This document shows, piece by piece, positions 1-8,508 of a stretch of 63,925 nt of DNA. A program made the translations under genes and the position numbers. Every line of letters begins with the position of its first letter. Position 1 is the stretch's first letter. The notes below the pieces were generated by a model, which did not search any database, was not told where the DNA came from, and saw only the letters and a program-made list of their open reading frames with translations. The DNA is from an uncultured Eubacteriaceae bacterium (GTDB lineage: Bacteria > Bacillota > Clostridia > Eubacteriales > UBA1433), in NCBI GenBank assembly GCA_937880125.1, contig CALFLU010000103.1, forward strand, positions 1 through 63,925, in the 5' to 3' direction.

Positions 1-59
1 ATTCGAACTCGCGACCCTCGCCTTGGCAAGGCGATGCTCTACCACTGAGCCACTTTCGC
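1..59 (-). tRNA. tRNA-Gly (GCC), 3' end cut off by window edge
   Basis: Read on the minus strand, the 5' acceptor strand GCGAAAG starts at 59. It is followed by a D-arm (GGCTCAGTGGTAGAGC), an anticodon stem-loop TCGCC-TTGCCAA-GGCGA with anticodon GCC, and a T-arm containing GGTTCGAAT-like bases (GAGTTCGAAT at the edge). The 3' acceptor strand lies outside the window. The fold and anticodon make the glycine assignment clear; only the missing end lowers confidence. Confidence 0.93.
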
Positions 60-101
60 ATAGATACTGTGATAGATATTATACACTTATTATTATTTTT
101 T

Positions 102-656
102 TCAAGCTCTGTTTAAGATTTTTGCCATTGCTGCTATCTCTTCCAGTGCCTTTGTGTCCTCCCTGCTGCTGAGTGTATCGGTTCCCAGTGACATGGCGCT
201 TGCTAATAGGTCTGCACCGACTTCTTTAAGAATCAATCGTGCCACGGCTACTGCATGCTTGGTCCCGCCATCCCCGCCACCTGTCAAAATCAGCGCACCT
301 TTCTTGGGCACAACAAACGGCTCAATGTTTCGAAATTTTCTCGCGGCGTAATAGCGTTGAAAGCGACTTGCCACACAGAGCAGCGGTGCGCTCAAACCCA
401 TAAACTGCATCGGCGAAGCGAGAACAATATGATCGCTTTCTTCAATATCCTTATAAATCTCCTGCATCGCATCATCAATGCTGCAACCGTCATTTTTCCA
501 GCAATAGCGGCAGTCAATGCAGGCAGAGGCGGCGCTGTCATAGGCAAATACGATTTTGCTTTCTCCATCCAGTTTACGAACCAACTCTTCCACCAGATAA
601 GACGTATTTCCCATCTTTCGCGGCGAGCCGTTTAATATCCATGTTTTCATCTGCAT
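102..656 (-). CDS. Flavodoxin-fold NAD(P)H-dependent FMN reductase / iron-sulfur flavoprotein-like
   Basis: This 184-residue protein has the start of the NADPH-dependent FMN reductase fold: a beta strand followed by the phosphate loop NGSPRKMGNTS (about residues 9-19), then the central strand HIVLASPMQF (about 75-84). Between them is a cysteine cluster, CIDCRYCWKNDGC (about 46-58), of the type that in related iron-sulfur flavoproteins binds a cluster or acts as a redox disulfide. It probably reduces an unknown substrate in the cytoplasm using FMN. It stands alone, reading toward the tRNA-Gly. ATGs at codons 1 and 3 are both possible behind AGAGAG. The exact substrate cannot be told from the sequence. 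Confidence 0.8.
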   Translation of the reverse strand: MQMKTWILNGSPRKMGNTSYLVEELVRKLDGESKIVFAYDSAASACIDCRYCWKNDGCSIDDAMQEIYKDIEESDHIVLASPMQFMGLSAPLLCVASRFQRYYAARKFRNIEPFVVPKKGALILTGGGDGGTKHAVAVARLILKEVGADLLASAMSLGTDTLSSREDTKALEEIAAMAKILNRA

Positions 657-873
657 TTCTCTCTTTTAAATAATTTCATCAGCAAAAACAAACGTTTTCA
701 ACATCAAAATTGTGGTATGATAATTATAGTACTACACTTCAACGGTTGCAACTATTCCCGCATAAAACAAAAATTTTGTTTTACATTTATTTTACACAGA
801 CCTTACACTGCATGATATTTGCTGCACATCTTATGGTTTATAATATACGAATAAGAAAAAAGAGAGGGCATCG

Positions 874-1773
874 ATGACTTACGCCGTAATAGATATCGGG
901 TCAAACACCATTCGCACCAGCGTTTATGCCGTAACCGGCATGGCCTTTCAGCCGCTGTTCAGCGAAAAAATTATCGCAGGACTTGCCAACTACATTCAAA
1001 ACGAAGCATTAAATGAGGAAGGAATTTATCGCCTTTGTGATGCTTTGGATCAGTTTCAAAAAATGCTGCAGCGTGTCGGCGTTTCTTCTATTGGTGTTTT
1101 TGCCACGGCTTCTTTACGCAATATCAAAAACACCCACGCCGTTTTGCACACCGTCGAGGAACAAACGGGCTTTGTTATCGACATCCTTGACGGCGAAGAC
1201 GAAGCCATGCTCGACTACTACGGCATGCTGCATAATCTCAAAGCCTCCCAGGGAGTGCTCTTTGACATTGGCGGAGCCAGTACCGAAATTGTGGCTTTTG
1301 ATGATGACATGCCCTACCTTGCAAAAAGCGTACCCATTGGCTCGTTAAATTTATACACCAAATATGTAGCCGATTTTCTGCCTTCAAAGCAAGAACAAAA
1401 ATCCATTGACAAGCATATTCGTCATGAGCTGAAAAGCATTCGCTTTAATGCCATTCCCAACACCCAAAACATCATCGGCGTCGGCGGCACCACCCGTGCC
1501 GTGCTCAAGCTTGTCAATGCACTCGCTGCCCTACCTCGCGACAACTGCACCATCCACGCAGATCAGCTTTTTTTGCTTCGAGATACCCTCAGCGACAACA
1601 ATCAAACGGCACGCAAACTCATATTGCGCAATTGCCCGGATCGGATTCATACGCTTATTCCCGGTCTTTTTATCATTATGCAACTGATGGATAACCTGCA
1701 GGCAAACAGAATCACCATCAGCAAATACGGCGTCAGGGAGGGCTATTTATGGCAGAGAATGCTAAACCGTTAA
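874..1773 (+). CDS. ppx: Ppx/GppA-family exopolyphosphatase
   Basis: A 299-residue member of the actin-like ASKHA phosphatases that hydrolyse terminal phosphate from polyphosphate or pppGpp. The phosphate-binding motif DIGSNT is at about residues 7-12 and the second glycine motif FDIGGASTE at about 130-138. The length matches the short Ppx type, with only the two actin-like lobes and no C-terminal HD-like extension. A clear AGAGAGG site precedes the ATG. The last 25 bases overlap the next gene, ppk1, so synthesis and breakdown of polyphosphate are translationally coupled. Activity on pppGpp rather than polyphosphate cannot be excluded, but the ppk1 partner favours polyphosphate. Confidence 0.9.
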   Translation: MTYAVIDIGSNTIRTSVYAVTGMAFQPLFSEKIIAGLANYIQNEALNEEGIYRLCDALDQFQKMLQRVGVSSIGVFATASLRNIKNTHAVLHTVEEQTGFVIDILDGEDEAMLDYYGMLHNLKASQGVLFDIGGASTEIVAFDDDMPYLAKSVPIGSLNLYTKYVADFLPSKQEQKSIDKHIRHELKSIRFNAIPNTQNIIGVGGTTRAVLKLVNALAALPRDNCTIHADQLFLLRDTLSDNNQTARKLILRNCPDRIHTLIPGLFIIMQLMDNLQANRITISKYGVREGYLWQRMLNR

Positions 1774-3902
1774 CCCCGCGAGATATCAGTTACACCCAAC
1801 ACCGCGAACTCAGCTGGCTGCGATTTAACCAGCGTGTTTTGGAAGAAGCCGTTGATGAGAGCGTTCCTCTTTTAGAGCGTCTGAAATTTATTTCTATTTT
1901 TTCGAGTAATTTGGACGAATTTTTTATGGTGCGCGTTGGCAGCCTCTTTGATTTATCCACAATGACACCCAATGCCATTGACAACAAAACCGGACAAACC
2001 CCCTCTCAGCAGCTGGACGCTGTGTTTGAGGTGATTCCCCCGCTCATTGCATTGCGCGATCAAATCTATCATCTCGTCAGCAGCGCCCTGCGCGATGTGG
2101 GCATTTTTGATTTGCAGATGGACGAATTGACAAAGCAAGAATTGAAGTTTGTGGAAAAGTATTATCAAAATTTTATTCAACCCATCCTCTCCCCGCAAAT
2201 TATTAATGCTTTGCACCCATTTCCGCATCTACCGAACAAAATGCTGCATATTGCCGCACTGCTTCATGATGAAAACAACAACCCCTCACTGGGTCTCATT
2301 CCTGTCCCGGCTTCTTTGCCTCCCTATATTCACCCCCTCGACCAGCCTGATAAAATCGTTCGCATCGAAACTATTTTACTCGCCCATGTGTCTGATTTAT
2401 TCGGCATTTATACACCGCAAAGCAGCAACGTCATAGCCGTCACGCGAAATGCCGATATCAGTTTTGATGAAGAAAAATTCGACGATGACGAGGAATTGGA
2501 CTATAAAAACCATATGTCAAAGCTTTTAAAAAAACGCGGTCGCCTTGCCCCTGTGCGCTTGGAAATGCAGGGCGAAAACCGTGCATTGTCTCAAATTTTA
2601 TCTCAACGGCTCGATTTAGAAGAAAAACAGGTGTTTTACAGCACTTGCCCACTTACAATGAAATATGTTTTTTCGCTGTATTCCGAGATTTCTCCGCACC
2701 TGCTTTGGAATCTTGTCTACCCTGCCTATACGCCAAAATATCCCTCTTACTTAAATCCCGCACTCTCCACGACCAATCAAATTGTGCAGGGAGATATTTT
2801 CTTAAATTATCCATACGACTCTATGGAGCCTTTTTTGCAGCTCCTCAAAGAATCTGCCGCAAACCCTGATGTTTTGTCGATTAAGATCACCATCTATCGT
2901 CTGGCGTCCAACTCCATCGTTGCGCAGCAACTGTGTATTGCCGCCGAAAACGGCAAAGACGTCACCGTTCTCATTGAGCTGCGCGCGCGGTTCGACGAAG
3001 CACACAACATTTCCTGGGCTGAGCGCATGGAGCAAGCAGGCTGCCGTGTCATTTATGGCATGGGCGGTTTTAAGTGCCATTCCAAGCTGTGCTTAATTAC
3101 GCGTAAAGAAAAAGGACAGCTTAAATATATTACGCAAATCGGCACAGGCAATTATAACGAAAAAACATCCGAACTCTACTCGGATTTCAGTTTGATGACT
3201 GCCAACGAGGCCATCAGCAAAGACGCCATTGCATTTTTTCAAAATATGCTCATCGGCAACCTAAACGGCAGCTATGAACATCTGTTGGTTTCCCCTGTTT
3301 CCATGAAAGCTTCTCTCCTTCGTTTTATGGACGAAGAAATCAGTAAAGGGCCCGAGGGGCGCATTATTATCAAAGCCAATTCTCTCACAGAGCGAAGTGT
3401 CATTGATAAATTGGCGCAAGCCTCGCAAGCCGGAGTAAAAATCGATCTTATTTTGCGCAGTATTTGCTGTATTCGCCCGGGCATTGCGGGCAAAACCGAC
3501 AACATCGCCGTTACAAGCATTGTCGGCAGATTTTTGGAACACGCTCGCGTCTATTGTTTTGGCACCGGCGAAGATGTGAAGTTGTATATTTCTTCGGCGG
3601 ATATGATGACGCGCAACATCACAAGACGCGTTGAGGTGGCATGCCCGATTCTCAACCCCGCCATCAAAGAATGGTTACTTTCTTTTTTAAACCTGCAGCT
3701 CAGCGACACCGCGAAAGCGCGAAAATTGCTGCCTAATGGCACATACATTAAAAAACAAAGTGCACCTGAGCTCACCTCGCTCGACAGTCAACAATGGCTG
3801 ATGGATCACCGCCCTGCCTTTGGATTCTCAAAATCTGCTGCACAGCAGCCGCTTTCTCTTTGGCAGCGCCTGAAACGCTTTTTTTCATCCGACGACTCAT
3901 GA
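1749..3902 (+). CDS. ppk1: Polyphosphate kinase 1
   Basis: The 717-residue PPK1 transfers the gamma phosphate of ATP to a growing polyphosphate chain. The protein starts with the conserved ELSWLRFNQRVLEEA segment of the N domain. The autophosphorylated histidine is His444 in KCHSKL, and a second conserved histidine is in LEHARVYCFG near residue 600. The RARFDEAHN segment that helps bind ATP lies just before the active-site histidine. The length is typical for the family. The ATG sits inside the end of ppx behind AGGGAGG, so the two genes form one transcript that ends at the hairpin just downstream. Confidence 0.97.
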   Translation: MAENAKPLTPRDISYTQHRELSWLRFNQRVLEEAVDESVPLLERLKFISIFSSNLDEFFMVRVGSLFDLSTMTPNAIDNKTGQTPSQQLDAVFEVIPPLIALRDQIYHLVSSALRDVGIFDLQMDELTKQELKFVEKYYQNFIQPILSPQIINALHPFPHLPNKMLHIAALLHDENNNPSLGLIPVPASLPPYIHPLDQPDKIVRIETILLAHVSDLFGIYTPQSSNVIAVTRNADISFDEEKFDDDEELDYKNHMSKLLKKRGRLAPVRLEMQGENRALSQILSQRLDLEEKQVFYSTCPLTMKYVFSLYSEISPHLLWNLVYPAYTPKYPSYLNPALSTTNQIVQGDIFLNYPYDSMEPFLQLLKESAANPDVLSIKITIYRLASNSIVAQQLCIAAENGKDVTVLIELRARFDEAHNISWAERMEQAGCRVIYGMGGFKCHSKLCLITRKEKGQLKYITQIGTGNYNEKTSELYSDFSLMTANEAISKDAIAFFQNMLIGNLNGSYEHLLVSPVSMKASLLRFMDEEISKGPEGRIIIKANSLTERSVIDKLAQASQAGVKIDLILRSICCIRPGIAGKTDNIAVTSIVGRFLEHARVYCFGTGEDVKLYISSADMMTRNITRRVEVACPILNPAIKEWLLSFLNLQLSDTAKARKLLPNGTYIKKQSAPELTSLDSQQWLMDHRPAFGFSKSAAQQPLSLWQRLKRFFSSDDS

Positions 3903-3917
3903 TTCGTTTGTATGCAT

Positions 3918-3946
3918 AAAAAAACGCCCAACCGGGCGTTTTTTTT
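3918..3946. terminator. Bidirectional intrinsic terminator between ppk1 and the DUF3021 gene
   Basis: A 12-bp stem made of an A-tract plus CGCCC pairs across an AACC loop with GGGCG plus a T-tract. Because A and T runs flank both sides, it can stop ppk1 transcription from the left and the DUF3021/LytTR transcript from the right. Confidence 0.9.
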
Positions 3947-3956
3947 GTGAGCTACG

Positions 3957-4424
3957 CTATTGCTTTTCCGCTTGGATTTTTTGATTCGCTTTTTTGATTT
4001 TATTTCTGAGAACAAAATACATACACAACCAAATGACAAAATAGAGCGCGGCAAAAACACCGAAATAACTCAACAGGCTAAGCGGTGTACCCGCAACCCA
4101 CTTGGCGAGATACGCCACGGGTAAAATCGTTACCGAAACCAGGATAAAATGCACAATCGTTTGTTTCATGATATTCCAATGCTCAATTTCCCATATAAGA
4201 GAGCCGGCAGCTATCACAGCTCCTAAAACGCCGGTTAAACCATACTGCAACCATACCGCATTTATCTGGCTGCCCGCCTGCTCTGCAAGCGCAGGTACCA
4301 CAGGCGAATAAAAACCGTTTGCAAAGATGCTCGAAATAACCATCGTAATAGTATAGCCGATAAATACCCCCAAGGGAAATCCCAGCAGCGCACGCAGCGC
4401 GATTTGTTTTTTCATCTCTCTCAC
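3957..4424 (-). CDS. DUF3021-family four-helix membrane protein
   Basis: A 155-residue integral membrane protein with four predicted helices (about residues 9-32, 55-78, 88-108 and 118-142) and a Lys-rich C-terminal tail. The pattern and the position directly behind a LytTR regulator gene (1 base apart) match the DUF3021 family, which Firmicutes commonly pair with stand-alone LytTR proteins; in several such pairs the membrane protein restrains the regulator. The partner relation here is inferred from gene order. No catalytic motif is visible. Confidence 0.82.
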   Translation of the reverse strand: MREMKKQIALRALLGFPLGVFIGYTITMVISSIFANGFYSPVVPALAEQAGSQINAVWLQYGLTGVLGAVIAAGSLIWEIEHWNIMKQTIVHFILVSVTILPVAYLAKWVAGTPLSLLSYFGVFAALYFVIWLCMYFVLRNKIKKANQKIQAEKQ

Positions 4425-4425
4425 C

Positions 4426-4866
4426 TCAAATTCCTAAAATTTTCTTCAGCGCAGATATATATCTGCGCGAAACATAGGTAATGATATTTCCTTCCATTTC
4501 TACGCAAATTGTTCCGCTGAAGCTTAAATCAAAGCGCTTCACTTTTTTCAGATTGATGATTTCCGACTTGGATATTCTTACAAACACGTTTTTATCCAAT
4601 CTTTCTTCCAGCTCATAGAGCCTGAGTTTTACCGTGTATTCTCCCTCAGACGTCTGCACAAACACCCTTTGTTCCGATGCAAACACCCGTAAAATGTCCT
4701 CTTGTTCGATGAGTACCAGTGTATCGTCTATGTATCCCGCAACGGCCCGCATGGGCACATCAGCAATTTTTCTCATGATTTCATTGACTTCTTCGGTGAT
4801 TTGGGCTGTCAAAATCATGATTTTCATTTCTTTATAGTTTTCATCAATCTTAATTTCGATGTCCAT
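4426..4866 (-). CDS. Stand-alone LytTR DNA-binding regulator
   Basis: A 146-residue protein with no receiver domain. The N-terminal about 45 residues are a short helical segment, and residues about 50-146 match the LytTR beta-fold DNA-binding domain, including FVRISKSEIINLKKVKRF and the closing SRRYISALKKIL helix. The gene is first in a two-gene operon with the DUF3021 membrane protein. An inverted repeat at 4923-4942 lies 57 bases upstream of the start and may be an operator or attenuator of this operon. The regulated targets cannot be seen; self-regulation is usual for the family. Confidence 0.88.
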   Translation of the reverse strand: MDIEIKIDENYKEMKIMILTAQITEEVNEIMRKIADVPMRAVAGYIDDTLVLIEQEDILRVFASEQRVFVQTSEGEYTVKLRLYELEERLDKNVFVRISKSEIINLKKVKRFDLSFSGTICVEMEGNIITYVSRRYISALKKILGI

Positions 4867-4922
4867 CTTTTTCCCCTTTGCACTTTCTGTCTGTACTATA
4901 CAAAATCCGCAAAAAAATATCC

Positions 4923-4942
4923 ACCGCTTTTACATAAGCGGT
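4923..4942 (-). promoter_or_regulatory. Inverted repeat upstream of the LytTR operon
   Basis: ACCGCTT and AAGCGGT form perfect 7-bp arms separated by six bases. In the direction of transcription the second arm is followed after GGATA by seven T residues, so it could be an attenuator; alternatively it is a LytTR dyad operator overlapping a TTGACC -35-like element. The two readings cannot be separated from sequence. Confidence 0.4.
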
Positions 4943-4992
4943 CAAAAACTACCTGCAAACGGTCGATTTGCGCATGGATTTGATTCGGAAAT

Positions 4993-5017
4993 AAAAAAAC
5001 CGCCATAGGCGGTTTTT
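4993..5017 (-). terminator. Intrinsic terminator of degV
   Basis: AAAAACCGCC and GGCGGTTTTT arms around a three-base loop; read on the minus strand the stem ends in a run of T residues just 7 bases after the degV stop codon. Confidence 0.88.
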
Positions 5018-5023
5018 GCTTTT

Positions 5024-5899
5024 TCAACCAAATCTTTCGCTTCCGAGATAAAAGATCGTCAGCAGACCCGGACCGCAATGTGCGCCGATAACCGTGCCCA
5101 AGCCCGTGATGGTCACACTTTCTACACCGTCAAATGTTTCGAGAATTTTATCGCGCATAAACTGTGCATCCTCTAAACAGTCCGCATGACGGATAAACAC
5201 ATCCTTGCCCGCAGGTTCCGAAAAATCTTTTTTCATATGCTCCAAAATGGCCAACAACGACGATTTTCGGCCTCGAATTTTTTCGGCAACCACGAGCTTG
5301 CCTTCGTTGGAAGTATACATCACCGGCTTCACCGAAAGCAATCCGCCCACCAACGCAGCCGCATTGGACACACGCCCACCGCGTTTGAGATAGTTTAAAT
5401 CGTCCACGGTAAACCGGTGCATTTCAGGCGGATTGGGAATTTTGTTGGACAATATGGTTTCATCAAAACTTTTGCCTGCATCTCGCAGTTTTACCATATT
5501 GTCCAACAAAATACCCAATCCGCCTGAAATGCACCTGGTATCCATCATATAAAACCGTTGAAGCGGGTATTCTTCTTTAATCTGCTTTTCGGCTTCCAGT
5601 GCATTGACGTAAGATTTGGTAATCTCACGAGACATATCCAGAAAAATAACGTCTTTACCTTTTTCCATCAATTGTTTAAAAAACGTGTAGTATGTATAGG
5701 TATTAATCATAGAGGTGGTAACAATTTCGCCTTGCCGCATGCGCTCATAAAGCTGCTGTTTGGTTTCTTCTTTGCAGTCATCTTCATAAACCACATCATC
5801 TATCATATACGTATAGCTGATAAAAGGTATTTCATTTTCCTGTAAATATTCCGCCGACATATCGGCAGTGGATGCAGTAGCAATAATAAATTCCGACAT
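5024..5899 (-). CDS. DegV-family fatty-acid-binding protein
   Basis: The 291-residue protein belongs to the DegV family, which binds a fatty acid between two lobes and, with a fatty acid kinase, supplies acyl-phosphate for phospholipids. The N-terminal TASTADMS replaces the usual DS(T/S)(A/C)DL motif. The family landmarks TSMINTYTYYTFF, FTVDDLNYLKRGGRVS and the C-terminal GTVIGAHCGPG are all present. It stands alone with its own terminator. The stretch between about residues 120 and 162 is odd: the DNA coding for it contains a 43-bp inverted repeat, and residues LSNKIPNPPEMH look unlike the acidic helix usually found before FTVDDL. The protein may therefore be locally altered while the frame and length are kept. 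Confidence 0.9.
   Translation of the reverse strand: MSEFIIATASTADMSAEYLQENEIPFISYTYMIDDVVYEDDCKEETKQQLYERMRQGEIVTTSMINTYTYYTFFKQLMEKGKDVIFLDMSREITKSYVNALEAEKQIKEEYPLQRFYMMDTRCISGGLGILLDNMVKLRDAGKSFDETILSNKIPNPPEMHRFTVDDLNYLKRGGRVSNAAALVGGLLSVKPVMYTSNEGKLVVAEKIRGRKSSLLAILEHMKKDFSEPAGKDVFIRHADCLEDAQFMRDKILETFDGVESVTITGLGTVIGAHCGPGLLTIFYLGSERFG
5416..5535. repeat. 43-bp near-perfect inverted repeat inside degV
   Basis: The left arm at 5416-5458 is the reverse complement of the right arm at 5493-5535 with one mismatch (42 of 43 positions), separated by 34 bases. Both arms are translated in degV: the right arm gives CISGGLGILLDNMV and the left arm gives TILSNKIPNPPEMH. The arrangement would form a very stable hairpin in single-stranded DNA or mRNA. 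Confidence 0.95.
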
Positions 5900-6368
5900 T
5901 TTATTATCCCTCTTTTTCTATAATTCCAATCACCGCATTATCATAACCCCATTCGGTTTTTATTTCAAGCGGCTCTTCTGTTATTTTAAAATATCAATCT
6001 TTAGTTTTTATTAAGCATTAAAATAATTTTAAAATTCTTCTCTTTTCCAATAACCAAAAACAACGCTTCAATGGCACATACATTTCACTGTACAGGCAAT
6101 GCTCTCCGCATGCACATTGAAAACCCCCTCAAGTGACCCTTGTGCCGCCTTTATTCAAGAACACCGTCATCATACTGTGTAATTTTGTATCACGCTATCC
6201 GAAAACATTCGTATAAGAATAAAGAGATTATGAAGATACTCTGCAGGGTATGTCTGCAATAAACGCTGACGCGATTCTCAATGAACCTATGAAATGAGAG
6301 CGTCCGCAATGACTGTTGCACTCTTCCCATAAAATCTTCCTATTCATGCCCTGTCTTGAGCGGGCAAG
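5900..6368. other. Gene-free stretch between degV and a small membrane protein
   Basis: About 470 bases without a convincing reading frame, ribosome-binding site or terminator. A short open stretch on the minus strand (near 6083-6170) starts after a stop codon without a start codon and is probably chance or a remnant. I see no RNA gene here. Confidence 0.5.
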
Positions 6369-6680
6369 TCATCTTTTATGCCTTGCCATAACTGCAAGGG
6401 CAAGGCCATTCATTCCAGCGGCCAGGCCCGTCATGACAATGGCGGCGAACAAAAAACCTCCTGCTGTATCCGCAAGTGCCGACCAATCGCCGACAGCAAT
6501 TAAAAAATTTCGATAAAACATAACCAACAATAACGATATCAGGGCACACACAAAGCTGCCGAACACACAATAAATGCCCTGGGTGGTTTTTTTCTTGGCA
6601 AGCAGAAAAATTGCCGAAATCGATAATCCCCATGCCAATAAACCTAAGACGATACTCACCACATTCATACACGCATTCAT
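6369..6680 (-). CDS. Small three-span membrane protein, unknown function
   Basis: I do not recognise this 103-residue protein. It shows three hydrophobic segments (about residues 6-27, 35-55 and 72-96), a Lys-rich loop KKKT after the first, and a basic C terminus (MARHKR). A strong GGGAGG site lies 7 bases before the ATG, which supports expression. The gene is alone, and a 24-bp palindrome lies about 95 bases upstream of the start, which could be its operator. The size and layout fit many small clostridial envelope proteins, but no motif gives a function. Confidence 0.6.
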   Translation of the reverse strand: MNACMNVVSIVLGLLAWGLSISAIFLLAKKKTTQGIYCVFGSFVCALISLLLVMFYRNFLIAVGDWSALADTAGGFLFAAIVMTGLAAGMNGLALAVMARHKR

Positions 6681-7091
6681 CTATCATCCTCCCATTTGTT
6701 GAGCGGTGTAAAACTTTTCTCCTGAAAATCTGATTTATCGTACTGTTAATTTTCATAAAATGCACCAAAAAAAGCTGACAAATTTCATGAAATATGTCAA
6801 CTTCATTTGGTGCGAGTGGCGATACAGGACTTTTTTAGAAAACGATAAAATCAATGTTTACAGGCACCAGATAGGCAGTGAATTCCTCAAATGACCCTAA
6901 TTTACAGATAGTAACGCCGTAGTTTTGAAAATCCTAGAATTTAAGTATTTTCCAAAATCCGGTCTTATTTAAATATTCACGCAAAATATAGCCTTTATCT
7001 TTCAAATATGTTGCCAAATAAGGCAAATATATCGCCAATTATATTGACACCAATAATGTCTTTAATTCGAAATACTCTTACATAATTTAAC
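6681..7091. other. Gene-free stretch with a palindrome and a probable gene remnant
   Basis: About 410 bases between the small membrane protein and mgtE. It holds the palindrome at 6776-6799. On the minus strand, about 32 sense codons lie between a stop near 6933 and a stop near 6835, with no start codon; the encoded end, FTAYLVPVNIDFIVF, looks protein-like but has no recognisable family, so it may be a decayed gene end. A weak TTGCC/GGCAA inverted repeat near 7012-7027 could act as a poor terminator for mgtE. Confidence 0.4.
6776..6799. promoter_or_regulatory. 24-bp palindrome, candidate operator
   Basis: TGACAAATTTCATGAAATATG plus TCA reads the same on both strands except for one symmetric pair (22 of 24 positions symmetrical). 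It lies 96 bases upstream of the small membrane protein start and is not followed by a T-run, so it looks more like a protein-binding dyad than a terminator. Confidence 0.4.
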
Positions 7092-8417
7092 CTATATACC
7101 CAAGAAAAAACTTGCGACTTCAAAATACACCAGCAAAACAAAAGTATCAACTATTGTGGTAATAAGCGGCCCCGCCATTATTGTAGGGTCTATTTTTATT
7201 TTGTCAGCAATTAAAGGCAGTATACCTCCTATGACTTTTGAAAGCACAACGGTTAGAAGCAATGTAATAGATACAGTCAGGTTTACCTGCATACTCACGC
7301 CATCTAAAATAAACATTCTAAACATATTGACAATGACGAGTGCCAATCCCGCAATTATCCCAATTTTAAATTCTTTAAAAATTACCTTGAATGACTCCCT
7401 ATAATTTACCTCACCCGAATAAAGAGCGGTTATGATTGTAGTTGACGACTGAGTGCCGGCATTACCTCCGGAATCCATCAGCATAGGTATATAGGCTGTC
7501 AAAATAACACTGGTCGCTAAAACCGCTTCATATCTCTGAATGATGAAACCCGTTAAAGTTGCAGTCAGCAGGCAAATGATCAGCCAGGTCGTCCTATCTT
7601 TCGCTATTTGAAAACTGGATTTTTCCCAATATAAATCATGAGAAGATTCGGTAATACCGTGAATATGAGCCAAATCCTCTTCATGTTCTTCATGCATGAT
7701 GTCTATCGCCCATTCGGTGGGAACAAGTCCGATCAACCTTCCTTCCGAATCGGTAACCGGAATTTCAGACAAATCGTATTTATACGCTATTTTAGCTACG
7801 ACCTCCCGGTCATCGCTTGCATATACACTTGCCGTAATCGGATATGAAATTTTTTTGATATCTTTATCCTTGTTTCTAAGAAGATCTGCCAAATAAACAT
7901 ATCCCGTAAGAATGAGCGATTCATCCGTTATCCAAATCTGTTCCAATCTATTGGCATCCAGGTCAGAGTCTAAAACTTTTTGTATAGCAACAGACGGCTC
8001 AATATTATTTTTAACAGAAAGGAAATTGACCGACATAATAGAGCCTACGCTCTCATCAGGATAACCTAATAGCTCGTTGATGATAGGGCGTCTTTCCTCA
8101 TCAATAAAATGATTCATCAGCTTTCTCACCATATTTGCGGGGAGTTCCTGAAGCGTATCGACTAATTCATCTTCATCGAGTTCCTTAATCAGAATCATTA
8201 TTTTTTCATCGGACAAGGACTCAATAATTTGAATTTTGTTTTTTTGGGGTAAAAGTGCAAATCCATCAGCCAATAAGTCCTTATCTAAAAGTTTTATACA
8301 AATAGCCAGCTCAGATTCCGACAGCTTTATAAGTTCTTCAGCTAAATCTACAGGGTTCAGATTATTAATTTTTTCCTGTAGCACTTGCAGTGCTTTTGCA
8401 TCATATCTCGTTTTCAT
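7092..8417 (-). CDS. mgtE: MgtE-type magnesium channel/transporter
   Basis: The 441-residue protein is a Mg2+ channel gated by cytoplasmic magnesium. It begins with the superhelical MgtE N domain (about residues 5-125), followed by two CBS domains (about 130-255) and a five-helix pore domain. The pore carries the conserved MLMDSGGNAGTQSSTT segment near residue 325 and the final GPLITTIVDTFVLLVYF helix. An upstream in-frame ATG exists at 8438, but GGAGGT at 8425-8430 sits correctly for the start at 8417, which I use. A 240-base leader with a small ORF, a terminator-like hairpin and a sigma-A promoter precedes it, so expression is probably controlled by attenuation. Confidence 0.95.
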   Translation of the reverse strand: MKTRYDAKALQVLQEKINNLNPVDLAEELIKLSESELAICIKLLDKDLLADGFALLPQKNKIQIIESLSDEKIMILIKELDEDELVDTLQELPANMVRKLMNHFIDEERRPIINELLGYPDESVGSIMSVNFLSVKNNIEPSVAIQKVLDSDLDANRLEQIWITDESLILTGYVYLADLLRNKDKDIKKISYPITASVYASDDREVVAKIAYKYDLSEIPVTDSEGRLIGLVPTEWAIDIMHEEHEEDLAHIHGITESSHDLYWEKSSFQIAKDRTTWLIICLLTATLTGFIIQRYEAVLATSVILTAYIPMLMDSGGNAGTQSSTTIITALYSGEVNYRESFKVIFKEFKIGIIAGLALVIVNMFRMFILDGVSMQVNLTVSITLLLTVVLSKVIGGILPLIADKIKIDPTIMAGPLITTIVDTFVLLVYFEVASFFLGI

Positions 8418-8449
8418 TTTTACATACCTCCTCATCAAAAACTGGGCAT

Positions 8450-8486
8450 AAAAATACCGCTCAGCTAACTTTTAGTCTAAGCGGTA
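8450..8486 (-). terminator. Attenuator hairpin in the mgtE leader
   Basis: In transcription direction TACCGCTTAG pairs with CTGAGCGGTA (10 bp, one G-T), with an extra CTAA/TTAG pairing inside, followed at once by ATTTTT. It lies 33 bases before the mgtE start and 23 bases after the leader ORF stop, the position expected for a transcription attenuator. Confidence 0.75.
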
Positions 8487-8508
8487 ATTTAAGCATATAA
8501 AAATGAAC

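Noticed and set aside
6083..6170. Short minus-strand open stretch ending in TVKCMCH
   Set aside because: About 30 codons after a stop with no start codon or ribosome site. It shares only a GS-x-E-like triplet with the remnant near 6835-6933, too little to call a repeat family.
6835..6933. Minus-strand open stretch ending FTAYLVPVNIDFIVF
   Set aside because: Protein-like but preceded by an in-frame stop and lacking a start; reported only as a possible remnant in the gap description.
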